DNA from: Halomarinibacterium sp041392125
GTDB taxonomy: Bacteria; Bacteroidota; Bacteroidia; Flavobacteriales; Flavobacteriaceae
NCBI GenBank assembly: GCA_041392125.1
Contig: JAWKMR010000008.1
Location: 106,820-170,819, forward strand
Reading direction: 5' to 3'
DNA length: 64,000 bases
Both the position numbers and the translations under genes were made by a program. A model generated the notes under the pieces. It was not told the DNA's origin and ran no database searches. It saw only the letters and a list, made by a program, of their open reading frames with translations. Positions 53,893 through 62,329 of the stretch are shown here, in pieces; within the stretch, counting starts at the first letter, position 1, and each line of letters opens with the position of its first letter.

Positions 53893-54633
53893 TTAAATCA
53901 ACTTTCTTTTTTTCAATACTTTTAAAATAAGATAGACTGCCGAAGCAATAATTCCTCCATAAAACCAAAAGTCCATGGATAGTTCAAACTTGCGAGTAAC
54001 GATATAGTCTCCAATTATTTCAAACACCCAAAAGAGTAGAAAAATAGCAGCAATACCGTTTTTTTCCTGACGAATTACTTTTCGCAGATTAAATTTTCTT
54101 TTGGAAGGGGTATAATTTTTAAAACTTGGAAAAAAAGGGGGAACCTTTTTGGAATATTCCACATAAGCATGTTCAAACTTAGTACGCAAGAAGGCCTCTT
54201 CAGCAAAACAAATGCGCAAGTAATAATAGGAATAATAAAAGAACACAAAAGTGACTAAAAACCAAAATGAGGCTGTTAGCATGGCGATTCCCAACCACAT
54301 AAAAAAGTTCCCTAAATACAGGGGATGCCTCACTGTGGAGTAAATACCAGTGGTATTTATTTCGTCAGCAATTTGGCCTTCATGAGTGTTTCTTCCCGAA
54401 GTGTTTTCTGCTGCATAACCAATGGTAAATACACGAATAAAGAACCCTAATAAGCTTACTCCTAAACAAATATACTTGTAAGTTTCAGTATAAAGAAATT
54501 CATTGTATTCTTCAGGATTTAGTTTGAAATAGGTAAAAACGGCTAAGCCAACTACTAAAATAATTAGGGGTAAAAAACTTCTGTATCTAAACAGGAAGTC
54601 GCCTTGGGTTTTTAATTCTTCTTGTAAAGCCAT
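53893..54633 (-). CDS. Isoprenylcysteine carboxyl methyltransferase-like integral membrane methyltransferase
   Basis: 246 residues with about five or six membrane helices. The core GIYSTVRHPLYLGNFFMWLG and the later CFAEEAFLRTKFEHAYVEYSKKVPPFFP are the ICMT/PEMT signature: His-Pro binds SAM, and the two glutamates follow. The second half carries an extra helix pair after residue 190 that standard ICMTs lack. In bacteria such proteins methylate lipids such as lipid A phosphate; the target here is unknown. Own promoter at 54662-54669. Confidence 0.85.
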   Translation of the reverse strand: MALQEELKTQGDFLFRYRSFLPLIILVVGLAVFTYFKLNPEEYNEFLYTETYKYICLGVSLLGFFIRVFTIGYAAENTSGRNTHEGQIADEINTTGIYSTVRHPLYLGNFFMWLGIAMLTASFWFLVTFVFFYYSYYYLRICFAEEAFLRTKFEHAYVEYSKKVPPFFPSFKNYTPSKRKFNLRKVIRQEKNGIAAIFLLFWVFEIIGDYIVTRKFELSMDFWFYGGIIASAVYLILKVLKKRKLI

Positions 54634-54661
54634 GAAAACCTATTTGGTTAGTTTGATGGCG

Positions 54662-54669
54662 CAAAGATA
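54662..54669 (-). promoter_or_regulatory. Promoter -7 element of the membrane methyltransferase gene
   Basis: TATCTTTG on the minus strand matches TAnnTTTG exactly, 28 bases before the start codon, downstream of the DCC gene. Confidence 0.55.
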
Positions 54670-54678
54670 CTATAATTA

Positions 54679-55083
54679 TTATAAAAATTTGCTTTTCAAT
54701 TCGGGAGTGGGAATCATACAACTATCTTTCTTTCCATACCATTGGTAGCGGTTTTTGGCAATATAATCGTACACCCAATTTCGAAGAAATGTTGGGAAAA
54801 TGATACATCCAAAAAGCATTGGATAACCTCGATTTAAATATTTTGCAATACGAAGGGCCGCAGTAGATTTTACATAGGCTTTTTCGTTGTCTATAAGGAT
54901 AATTGAATCAGTTTTTGAAGTATCGATTCCATACTTTGAAATTAATTTTTGCCCTATATCACTTTGCAGTGCTGTAAATTTGAAATGATTTTTTGAGTCG
55001 TGCCGTATCACAAAATTCACCGAACTGTTACAGAGGTTACATACCCCGTCGAATAAAATAATTTTATGTGTTTTTGTTTCCAT
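54679..55083 (-). CDS. DCC family thiol-disulfide oxidoreductase-like protein (DUF393)
   Basis: 134 residues. The signature FDGVCNLCNSSVNFVIRHD holds Cys15 and Cys18 in the DxxCxxC arrangement that names the family. It has a thioredoxin-like fold; no partner or substrate is known. The start ATG shares one base with the mutS2 stop (TAATG), so the two are coupled. Confidence 0.93.
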   Translation of the reverse strand: METKTHKIILFDGVCNLCNSSVNFVIRHDSKNHFKFTALQSDIGQKLISKYGIDTSKTDSIILIDNEKAYVKSTAALRIAKYLNRGYPMLFGCIIFPTFLRNWVYDYIAKNRYQWYGKKDSCMIPTPELKSKFL

Positions 55084-57242
55084 TACACTTTCTCCAATTC
55101 TGAAAGGTTTACGTTGGTCGTAAATATTCCATAATTAACAATGGCCTTTTTCTTTTCAATAGCGTCAATAGTACCAATAGCTTTGCCATCTATCATGCGT
55201 ACTTTGTCGCCAATTTTTAAAGGAACTTTCGGTGGTGGGGGAGGTAGTTTTGTAGCGTCTTCTTTTTCTTTCTTTTTGCGCTTGCGTATTCCTTCTACTT
55301 TTCGTTCCACCTCTTTTAACACCCTTTGTTCTTTCAGTTTTTCCACCTTTTTTTCTTTGGGAGCTATTTTTTTGCGCTTTGTATTTTCCTGAAGCACTAA
55401 TTTAAATAACTCATCTATCAACTCCCGTTTGTTTTTATTGTTGAAATACTTTTCAGAAAGTACATCAAATCGCTTTCCGAGCGCAATTAGCTTTTGATTG
55501 CTATCGAACAACTCCTGATAGCTTTCCAATTTTTGCTGAATCTTAGCATTGGTTTGTTCTAATTGTCTACTTTCTTCTTTGGCTTTTTCTTCTTCTGTTT
55601 TTAAAGATGCTGAAGTTTTTCTAAGTTCCGATCGTTCTTTCTGAAGATTGGCAATGGTTTTATCAAAACGGACTTTTCCTCGTTCAATTTTCTTTTTTGC
55701 TTTGTTGATTAAACTATACGGAATGCCATTTTTTTGGGCTACTTCAAACGTAAAAGAGCTTCCGGCTTCTCCTAAATGAAGATGAAATAAGGGCTCCAAA
55801 CTTCGGCTGTCAAACTGCATATTGGCATTGGTAGCATGGGGTAACTCATTAGCCAATAGTTTTAAATTGGAATAGTGAGTGGTAATAATTCCGAAGGCTT
55901 CCCGCTCATAAAATACTTCCAAAAAAGTTTCCGCAAGGGCTCCTCCTAACTCGGGATCGCTTCCGGTACCAAATTCATCAATCAAAAAAAGGGTATTTTT
56001 ATTACAACTTTTCAGAAATTGATTCATTTGTTTTAACCGATAGCTATAGGTGCTTAAATGATTTTCAATAGATTGATTGTCGCCAATGTCGGTTAAAATT
56101 CGTTCAAAAAGACAAATTTCGCTATAGGGGTCTACAGGAATCAATAAGCCACTTTGAAACATTAATTGCAACAATCCAACCGTTTTAAGTGTAATACTTT
56201 TCCCTCCTGCATTGGGTCCGGAAATGACAATAATTCTATTTTCAGAGTGCAGCGTAATAGACTGTGGAAAGGTTTTCTTTTTCTGCTTTTTGTTAGATTG
56301 CAACAAAAGAGGATGAAAGGCTTTAAGTAAATTGAGTCGTCGGTCTTTAGACAACAGCGGTAAAACGCCATGAATATCAAGGGCATATTTGGCTTTTGCA
56401 TGCCAGACATCAATTTGAACTAAATAATCCTGATAACTCACTAACAAAGGTTTGTAGGGACGTATATAAACTGTAAGTGCTTTTAAAATACGTTTTATTT
56501 CTTCCGTTTCTTCATAGTACAAATTGCTTAACTCATTGGTATAATCGAGAGTTTCCTGTGGTTCTATATAAATAATGCTTCCCGTTTTAGATTGCCCCAA
56601 AACGGCTCCTCTAACTTTTTTTCGATGCATGGCTTTTACTGCCAAAACACGTCGGTTTTCCATGACCGATTCGCGTATTTCATCCAAATAATCGGCTTGC
56701 GAATATTGGCTTAATGCTTTTACAAAAGAAGAATTAACTTGAGATTTTACGCGCTGTAATTGTTTCCGAATATCGAAAAGTACCGGAGAAGCATCGTCTC
56801 TCACTTGTCCATATTTATCCAACACTTTTTGAATAGCTTCAGAAATGAGCGAAGTATATGTAATGGTACTTGCGTAATGCTGTAAATAACTGTAAAATTC
56901 TTCGTATTTTTTGAAAAAGGCAAGCAAGGCTTTGGTGGTTTCAGAAACTGAAAGAATTCGTCTAAAACCTGCTTCGTCAATACTGCTATTTTCAATACTA
57001 AGTAATTGAATTTCTTTTGCAATAGACTCAAATCCGTGATTGGGGATACGGTTATCATTGTCGAACGAAGCGGTAAATTCCTTCACCCGATACAATTCCG
57101 GGAGGATATCTTCTTCCAAAGAAAAAGGGGAGATTTCCATGACTTTCGCTTTGCCCATTTCGGTAATACAAGCTACCGAAACTTGTCCCAAAACTGTTGG
57201 AAACTCTAAGTCTTTTAGTGTGTTTTTATGAATTTTTATCAC
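55083..57242 (-). CDS. mutS2: MutS2 family ATPase without Smr domain
   Basis: 719 residues. Core (about 280-330) and clamp regions precede the ATPase: Walker A GPNAGGKSITLKT (about 337-349), LFLIDEFGTGSDPELGGALAE (Walker B and signature), and THYSNLKLLA. A long coiled coil (about 500-610) and a very basic region (KKEKEDATK) lead to a small beta domain at the end (KIGDKVRMIDGKAIGTIDAI). Standard MutS2 continues into an Smr nuclease domain of about 80 residues; that is absent here. The protein probably resolves DNA or ribosome collisions, as in Bacillus, but the cutting activity would be missing. Confidence 0.92.
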   Translation of the reverse strand: MIKIHKNTLKDLEFPTVLGQVSVACITEMGKAKVMEISPFSLEEDILPELYRVKEFTASFDNDNRIPNHGFESIAKEIQLLSIENSSIDEAGFRRILSVSETTKALLAFFKKYEEFYSYLQHYASTITYTSLISEAIQKVLDKYGQVRDDASPVLFDIRKQLQRVKSQVNSSFVKALSQYSQADYLDEIRESVMENRRVLAVKAMHRKKVRGAVLGQSKTGSIIYIEPQETLDYTNELSNLYYEETEEIKRILKALTVYIRPYKPLLVSYQDYLVQIDVWHAKAKYALDIHGVLPLLSKDRRLNLLKAFHPLLLQSNKKQKKKTFPQSITLHSENRIIVISGPNAGGKSITLKTVGLLQLMFQSGLLIPVDPYSEICLFERILTDIGDNQSIENHLSTYSYRLKQMNQFLKSCNKNTLFLIDEFGTGSDPELGGALAETFLEVFYEREAFGIITTHYSNLKLLANELPHATNANMQFDSRSLEPLFHLHLGEAGSSFTFEVAQKNGIPYSLINKAKKKIERGKVRFDKTIANLQKERSELRKTSASLKTEEEKAKEESRQLEQTNAKIQQKLESYQELFDSNQKLIALGKRFDVLSEKYFNNKNKRELIDELFKLVLQENTKRKKIAPKEKKVEKLKEQRVLKEVERKVEGIRKRKKKEKEDATKLPPPPPKVPLKIGDKVRMIDGKAIGTIDAIEKKKAIVNYGIFTTNVNLSELEKV

Positions 57243-57314
57243 TGAAAAGCTAATTATAATTGGTATTTTTATTCAGAGGAATGAATACTCGCATGACAAA
57301 CAAAAATACAAATA

Positions 57315-57980
57315 ATGACGGTAAAAATAGAGCCCTCTTGGCAACAAGAATTAAGTAAAGAATTTGAGAAACCGTATTTTAAAAATCTAATCGATTTTGT
57401 AAAATCGGAATACCAAAAATATACATGCTATCCAAAAGGAGGGGTTATTTTTTCAGCGTTTGAACACACTCCTTTTTCTGATGTGAAAGTAGTTATCATT
57501 GGGCAAGACCCGTATCATGGTCCCGGACAGGCGCACGGATTATGCTTTTCGGTACCGGAAGGAATAGCACAACCTCCATCACTCATTAACATTTTTAAAG
57601 AAATTGAAACCGATTTGAAAATTCCCATTCCAAACAATGGTAATTTGAAACGTTGGGCCAATCAAGGGGTATTGTTGTTAAATGCTACTTTAACGGTAAG
57701 GGCGCACCAAGCAGGAAGCCATCAAAATAAAGGTTGGGAACAATTTACAGATGCAATTATTTCAAAACTTTCAGAAAGTAGGGAAGGAGTAGTATTTTTA
57801 TTATGGGGAGGCTATGCCAAAAAGAAAGGGGAGAAAATAGACAAGACGAAACATCTTGTTTTAAGTAGTGGACATCCTTCGCCATTAAGTGCCAATAGAG
57901 GCATGTGGTTTGGAAATAAGCATTTCAGTAAAACCAACGATTATCTTGTAAAACAAGGAAAAAAACCAATAGATTGGTAA
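57315..57980 (+). CDS. ung: Uracil-DNA glycosylase
   Basis: 221 residues, the usual length. The water-activating motif IIGQDPYHGPGQAHGLCFSV (Asp65) and the DNA-intercalation motif HPSPLSANRGMWFGNKHFS (His near 188) are both present. It removes uracil from DNA in the first step of base excision repair. It is divergent from mutS2. Confidence 0.97.
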   Translation: MTVKIEPSWQQELSKEFEKPYFKNLIDFVKSEYQKYTCYPKGGVIFSAFEHTPFSDVKVVIIGQDPYHGPGQAHGLCFSVPEGIAQPPSLINIFKEIETDLKIPIPNNGNLKRWANQGVLLLNATLTVRAHQAGSHQNKGWEQFTDAIISKLSESREGVVFLLWGGYAKKKGEKIDKTKHLVLSSGHPSPLSANRGMWFGNKHFSKTNDYLVKQGKKPIDW

Positions 57981-57985
57981 GAAAA

Positions 57986-58093
57986 ACTATTCTTCTTCGG
58001 GAAGTTCTGCTTCAGCAGTATCGTTACAACTAAATTGTAACAATAAAAAATTTGTAACTAAAAGAGCCCCCAAAACAATTAAAAAAGTTACCA
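57986..58093 (-). CDS. Small single-pass membrane protein, 35 residues
   Basis: An intact frame from ATG (58091-58093) to TAG (57986-57988), too short for standard ORF cut-offs. It begins MVTFLIVLGALLVTNFLLLQ, one membrane helix, followed by FSCNDT and an acidic tail rich in Glu (AEAELPEEE). The Cys after the helix is in a lipobox-like position (LQFSC), so it may be a tiny lipoprotein or a membrane peptide. It lies convergent to ung, five bases after its stop, and downstream of the PBP-fold gene. The hydrophobic/acidic design makes chance unlikely; the function is unknown. Confidence 0.6.
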
Positions 58094-58148
58094 TAAAATT
58101 TAAATTACTTTAGTAAGATGCAGGATTAAGTTTTGGGTTGCGTAATTC

Positions 58149-59003
58149 TTAAAAAAAATATAAAATTTTTGAAGCCGGCACCTTTTCTTCAATTAAGTTA
58201 AGGTCTTTCAGCGTATTTTGAACTTTATTCACTTGATTTTCAGTAAGGTTTTCCTGTCCCCATTCCGTTAAAGAAAGCCATAATTGAACATCTTCTAATT
58301 TTTGTTGATATCTATGTGCTAATGTAACATCTATGGAAGGGATATTCTTGAAATCTAGAGTTGTTGTATTAATGATATTTAAAATAGTTTGTATCGCTTC
58401 AGCATCTTTTTCTAAAACTTCCGTACGTACCGCAATTACAAAACAAGGCCAAGGGGTAAGACATTCTCCCACCAAGCGAAAAATACCATTATCCACGTAG
58501 GGTTTGGTGGTAAATTTTTCCCACATAAAATAATCGCCGTTGCCTTGAGGCAATCCTTCTAAAGCACCTTCCAGATTTTTAACCAGTGTAAAGTCTAAAT
58601 CTTTTTCTAAATCCCAAGCTTCATTTTCGGCATTTACAAACGCCATGAGATGAGACCCACTTCCATAGCGGCTAATGGCAGCTTTTGTTCCTTTAAGGTC
58701 CGAAACGTTTTTATAGGTGGAATTATTAGCCACGTGAATCCCCCAAATAAGGGGCGATTTTACAAAGCATTGTACAATTTTACAGTCATTCCCTTGAATA
58801 ATATCACGGATAATTCCTTCGGTGAGAATGACCGCCATATCAATTTCTTTTTCACGCAAGGCCTTACTCATTTGCCCGGTACCACCATAATAATCTATCC
58901 AACGCAACTCGATTCCTGCTTTTTGGTATTCTTTATTCTTCAGGGTTAAATACCAAGGTAAATTAAAATGTTCCGGAACACCCCCTATTTTAAAATGCTT
59001 CAT
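58149..59003 (-). CDS. Periplasmic-binding-protein fold, cytoplasmic (NMT1/THI5- or Ca3427-like)
   Basis: 284 residues. KIGGVPEHFNLPWYLTLKNKEYQKAG, YYGGTGQMSKALREKEIDMAVILTEG and SDLKGTKAAISRYGSGSHLMA follow the class II binding-protein fold of NMT1/THI5/SsuA relatives; from memory it is closest to the fungal/bacterial Ca3427-like group. It has no signal peptide or lipobox, and no ABC permease is near, so transport is doubtful. Such folds can be enzymes (THI5, MqnA). It starts inside the stop of the nucleoside phosphorylase gene (ATGA overlap). Confidence 0.8.
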   Translation of the reverse strand: MKHFKIGGVPEHFNLPWYLTLKNKEYQKAGIELRWIDYYGGTGQMSKALREKEIDMAVILTEGIIRDIIQGNDCKIVQCFVKSPLIWGIHVANNSTYKNVSDLKGTKAAISRYGSGSHLMAFVNAENEAWDLEKDLDFTLVKNLEGALEGLPQGNGDYFMWEKFTTKPYVDNGIFRLVGECLTPWPCFVIAVRTEVLEKDAEAIQTILNIINTTTLDFKNIPSIDVTLAHRYQQKLEDVQLWLSLTEWGQENLTENQVNKVQNTLKDLNLIEEKVPASKILYFF

Positions 59004-59875
59004 TGGGTAAGAATTTTAAGCGTATACATAATGAGTTTTTCAATAGTTTCTGAAGGATTTTCGCTAAAAGTTCCTAAACTACGATTTGCTAGAAGGGCAT
59101 TCAACGAAATGGCTTTATGTCCTAATAACTTGGCCATTCCATACATAGCGGCTGTTTCCATTTCGAGGTTGGTAATTTTGTTACCTTCATACGTAAATGA
59201 AGCTATTTTTTCATTTATAGTAGCATCGTGTAACGGTATTCGCAACACACGCCCTTGGGGGCCATAAAACCCCACGTTAGTTGCCGTTATTCCTTTTAAA
59301 ATGGTGTCATTGGAAGTAAAAAGGGTTAACAAATCAGGTTCGGCTTTTACGGCATAGGGTTGCGCATTGTTAGGGTTCCATAGGGTGTGTTTTACAAATG
59401 CTTGCGATAACTTCTCTTCAAAAATAGATTCCGTATTACCATAAAAATGGAGTAAATTATCGAAGCCTATCCCTAATGCACTCGCAATAAAACTATCAAT
59501 AGATACTTCTGGTTGTAATCCTCCTGAAGTTCCTACTCTAACAATAGTTAACGACTTTTTTTTAGGTTGAATCTTTCGAGTTTCGAAGTTTATATTCACT
59601 AAGGCATCTAGTTCGTTAAGAACAATATCTATATTGTCGGGGCCTATTCCTGTGGAAATTACTGTAATTCTTTTGCCGTTTAATGTGCCGGTATGAGTTT
59701 TAAATTCCCTATGTTGCGCCCTAACTTCAATCGTGTCAAAATACTTCGATACTTGTTCTACGCGATCTTGGTCTCCTACAGTTATGACAGTATCGGCTAC
59801 CTCTCCGGGTTTTAAGTGAAGATGATAAATACTACCGTCTGGATTCAAAATTAATTCTGAAGATGCTAGTTTCAT
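59000..59875 (-). CDS. Nucleoside phosphorylase
   Basis: 291 residues. TVITVGDQDRVEQVSKYFD (phosphate/GDPxR-like site), VISTGIGPDNIDIVLNEL, IVRVGTSGGLQPEVSIDSFI and NLEMETAAMYGMAKLLGHKAIS (the family EMET/S ribose-binding motif) match the purine/uridine phosphorylase family. It cleaves nucleosides with phosphate to base and ribose-1-phosphate; purine or uridine specificity is not clear. Coupled by four-base overlaps to SUI1 upstream and the binding-protein gene downstream. Confidence 0.92.
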   Translation of the reverse strand: MKLASSELILNPDGSIYHLHLKPGEVADTVITVGDQDRVEQVSKYFDTIEVRAQHREFKTHTGTLNGKRITVISTGIGPDNIDIVLNELDALVNINFETRKIQPKKKSLTIVRVGTSGGLQPEVSIDSFIASALGIGFDNLLHFYGNTESIFEEKLSQAFVKHTLWNPNNAQPYAVKAEPDLLTLFTSNDTILKGITATNVGFYGPQGRVLRIPLHDATINEKIASFTYEGNKITNLEMETAAMYGMAKLLGHKAISLNALLANRSLGTFSENPSETIEKLIMYTLKILTQ

Positions 59876-60198
59876 CCGCCCACTCGCTTGGTTTTAAAAC
59901 CTTTTTTTTGAAGAAATTTCATAATGGCATCACGATAGTCGCCTTGAATGATAATTTGCTCATTCTTGAAACTTCCACCCACACTAAGTAATTGCTTAAT
60001 TTCTTTCGCTAATTGTTTAAAATCACTATCCGCACCGGTATATCCTTCAATAATAGTAATCGGTTTTCCTTTTCGCTTTTCATACTTACAAATAAGTGGT
60101 TCGTCCTGTAACCAAATGTTGGAAGGTTCTTCGCTTACAGACTCTTCCGAAGGAACGTGATCTGGAAATAAGTGTTTAAGTTGGTCTTTAAAATCCAA
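59872..60198 (-). CDS. SUI1/YciH-type translation initiation factor-like protein
   Basis: 108 residues. The C-terminal half holds the SUI1 fold: KRKGKPITIIEGYTG, LAKEIKQLLSVGGSFKNEQIIIQGDYRDAIMKFLQKKGF, the conserved basic loop and the GDxR/GG pattern. The first 45 residues are acidic and variable. The bacterial YciH/eIF1 family affects start-codon choice in vitro; its in vivo role is open. Tightly packed between the oxygenase (three bases) and the phosphorylase (overlap). Confidence 0.92.
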   Translation of the reverse strand: MDFKDQLKHLFPDHVPSEESVSEEPSNIWLQDEPLICKYEKRKGKPITIIEGYTGADSDFKQLAKEIKQLLSVGGSFKNEQIIIQGDYRDAIMKFLQKKGFKTKRVGG

Positions 60199-60201
60199 AA
60201 C

Positions 60202-61152
60202 TTATTTTTTAATTAAGCCAATCTCCACCAAGCGTTGGTGTAAAAATTCTCCGGCAGTAATATCTTCAAATGACTTTGGGTGATTAGCATCAATACATTC
60301 CTCCAGGCAATTTAATTTCATATCACTTCTGGGATGCATAAAGAAAGGGATGGAATACCGAGGTGTACCCCATTGCTCTCTGGGTGGATTCACAACTCGG
60401 TGAATGGTAGAGCGTAATTTATTATTGGTATGCCTTTCCAGCATGTCCCCAACATTAATCACCAATTCATCTTCTTCAGGTATGGCATCAATCCAAACAC
60501 CGTCATTTCGTAAAACTTGTAAACCTCCTGTGGAAGCTCCCATAAGTAAGGTAATTAAATTAATATCTCCATGGGCTCCGGCGCGTACAGCGCCCTTGGG
60601 TTCTTCGGTAATAGGAGGGTAGTGAATGGGTCGTAGAATGCTGTTGCCATTGGTCGCCCAATAGTCAAAATAGAACTCATCAAGACCAATGTATAATGCT
60701 AATGCCCGAAGCACATAAACCCCTGTTTTCTCTAGCATACGATAGGCTTCCATCCCTGTTTTATTAAAATTGGGAAGCTCGGTTACCTGTACATTCTCCG
60801 GATATTCATCCGGAAGGTTTGCATCGGTACTCGGCTCCTGCCCAAAATGCCAAAACTCTTTTAAATCTCCTTCTTTTTTTCCTTTGGCATGTTCTTTTCC
60901 GAAGGAAACATAGCCTCTTTGCCCGCCAAGACCTTCTATTTCATAAGCCCGTTTTGTATCTTCCGGAAGTGCAAAAAAGCTTTTTACTTCTTTGTAAAGT
61001 GAATCTACCAGGGCATCGCTTAAAAAATGATTCTTTAATGAAACAAAACCAATCTCTTCATAAGCTTTACCTATTTCATTAACAAATTTTTGCTTTCTAT
61101 TGGGATCTTCTGAAAGAAAATCAGCTAAATCGACACTAGGAATAGTATTCAT
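60202..61152 (-). CDS. 2-oxoglutarate/Fe(II)-dependent oxygenase of the isopenicillin-N-synthase-like family
   Basis: 316 residues. The N-terminal DIOX-N domain (PSVDLADFLSED, EEIGFVSLKNHF) precedes the jellyroll with iron ligands His194, Asp196 (GAHGDINLITLL) and His251 (RSTIHRVVNP), and the 2-oxoglutarate-binding RxS at Arg266-Ser268 (PRYSIPFF). It oxidises an unknown small molecule. It is the first gene of the four-gene unit, with promoter -7 element at 61173-61180. Confidence 0.92.
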   Translation of the reverse strand: MNTIPSVDLADFLSEDPNRKQKFVNEIGKAYEEIGFVSLKNHFLSDALVDSLYKEVKSFFALPEDTKRAYEIEGLGGQRGYVSFGKEHAKGKKEGDLKEFWHFGQEPSTDANLPDEYPENVQVTELPNFNKTGMEAYRMLEKTGVYVLRALALYIGLDEFYFDYWATNGNSILRPIHYPPITEEPKGAVRAGAHGDINLITLLMGASTGGLQVLRNDGVWIDAIPEEDELVINVGDMLERHTNNKLRSTIHRVVNPPREQWGTPRYSIPFFMHPRSDMKLNCLEECIDANHPKSFEDITAGEFLHQRLVEIGLIKK

Positions 61153-61172
61153 GGGTGTTATTTTTCTTTAGG

Positions 61173-61180
61173 CAAATATA
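61173..61180 (-). promoter_or_regulatory. Promoter -7 element of the oxygenase operon
   Basis: TATATTTG on the minus strand matches TAnnTTTG exactly, 20 bases before the start codon. Confidence 0.55.
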
Positions 61181-61269
61181 CCAAATATGAACTAACTTTT
61201 TTTTAATTAAATCGAGATAGAATTTATAAATGAAGAGAATTTTTTCTTTTAATAAATATCTAAAAGTTG

Positions 61270-61277
61270 TAATTTTC
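61270..61277 (+). promoter_or_regulatory. Promoter -7 element of the leucine-rich-repeat gene
   Basis: TAATTTTC, one mismatch to TAnnTTTG, with TTTT 19 bases upstream in place of TTTG; 30 bases before the start codon. Confidence 0.4.
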
Positions 61278-61307
61278 ATATATAACTAACTATCAAAAAA
61301 TAATTTT

Positions 61308-62267
61308 ATGAAACTATTTTGTGTTTTTCTGTTGCTATTTTTTGCTTTTGTTAAATCATATAGTCAAATTGTTGAATTTCCAGATTCTTTATTTAAAGAA
61401 AAGTTGTTGAATCACGACCCAGTAATAGATTTGAACAATGATGGGGAAATACAGTTAGCCGAGGCCAAATCTTTTGACGGACTTATGAACTTAACAGATA
61501 TTAATCCTCTAATTACTGATTTAAGCGGAATAGAGGCTTTCATTAATATTATCGGGCTGGATTGCCGGGCTAATCCAATAACTACTATAGATTTACAATA
61601 CAATACTGCACTTCGTTATTTGGACTGCTCTTACACCAATGTTTCTATTGTTAATGTAAGCCAGTGTAAATCATTAGAGGAGATATATATTGATCATACC
61701 GAAATTTTATTTTTGAACCTTACAAACAATCCTACATTGCGAAAAGTATATTTGAGAAACAATTTACTCATAGAATTAGATTTATCTCATAATACACAAC
61801 TTGAGTCTGTACATTTAGGCTATAATTTATTGCTTTCTTTAGATTTAAGAAATGGGAATAATACCCATATAGATAGCAATAGTTTTTTTATAGCTAATAA
61901 TGATTTTCTAGGCTGTGTTTTTGTTGATGATAGTCAATATAGTTCAAGCAACTGGATATTTAAAGATCCTACAACGACATATGTTGAAACCCAAGAAGAA
62001 TGTGATAAATTAGGAATTTCAGATTATTCAAAAGCAAACTTCACGATATTTCCAAATCCAGTCAATAACCGATTAACTTTTTATTCAGAAAGTTTATCAG
62101 AGAAAGAGATTCAAATTTTTGATATTTACGGAAAACTATTATCAGAAACGAAAGCTAGTGGTGCTTCAATTTCAATTGATTTTTCTCGCTATCCAATTGG
62201 TGTTTATTATGCCATAGTAACTGAGGGTAAAAAAAACGTCATTCAAAAGAAAATAATCAAGAAGTAA
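61308..62267 (+). CDS. Secreted leucine-rich-repeat protein with T9SS type A sorting domain
   Basis: 319 residues. A signal peptide (MKLFCVFLLLFFAFVKSYSQ) is followed by a short EF-like/dockerin-like DLNNDGEIQLAEAKSF (44-59) and degenerate leucine-rich repeats (about 65-190; IIGLDCRANPIT, LRYLDCSYTN, LEEIYIDHTE, LRKVYLRNNLL, LESVHLGYNLL). Residues about 240-319 are the type A C-terminal sorting domain (FTIFPNPVNNRLTFYS, IQIFDIYGKLLSE, YPIGVYYAIV, QKKIIKK). Likely a surface or secreted binding protein; ligand unknown. Monocistronic. Confidence 0.9.
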   Translation: MKLFCVFLLLFFAFVKSYSQIVEFPDSLFKEKLLNHDPVIDLNNDGEIQLAEAKSFDGLMNLTDINPLITDLSGIEAFINIIGLDCRANPITTIDLQYNTALRYLDCSYTNVSIVNVSQCKSLEEIYIDHTEILFLNLTNNPTLRKVYLRNNLLIELDLSHNTQLESVHLGYNLLLSLDLRNGNNTHIDSNSFFIANNDFLGCVFVDDSQYSSSNWIFKDPTTTYVETQEECDKLGISDYSKANFTIFPNPVNNRLTFYSESLSEKEIQIFDIYGKLLSETKASGASISIDFSRYPIGVYYAIVTEGKKNVIQKKIIKK

Positions 62268-62303
62268 ATAGATTTTTATACTCATCTTGAATAGGAATTT
62301 TTC

Positions 62304-62311
62304 TACTTTTG
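62304..62311 (+). promoter_or_regulatory. Promoter -7 element of the E1 gene
   Basis: TACTTTTG matches TAnnTTTG exactly, 18 bases before the ATG, so the leader is only about 12 bases. Confidence 0.5.
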
Positions 62312-62327
62312 AGGCATTAAAATGCCT
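62312..62327 (+). promoter_or_regulatory. Inverted repeat directly before the E1 start codon
   Basis: AGGCATT-AA-AATGCCT, a perfect 7-2-7 inverted repeat between the -7 element and the ATG at 62330. It overlaps the expected transcript start and could act as an operator or a leader hairpin. Confidence 0.35.
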
Positions 62328-62329
62328 TT

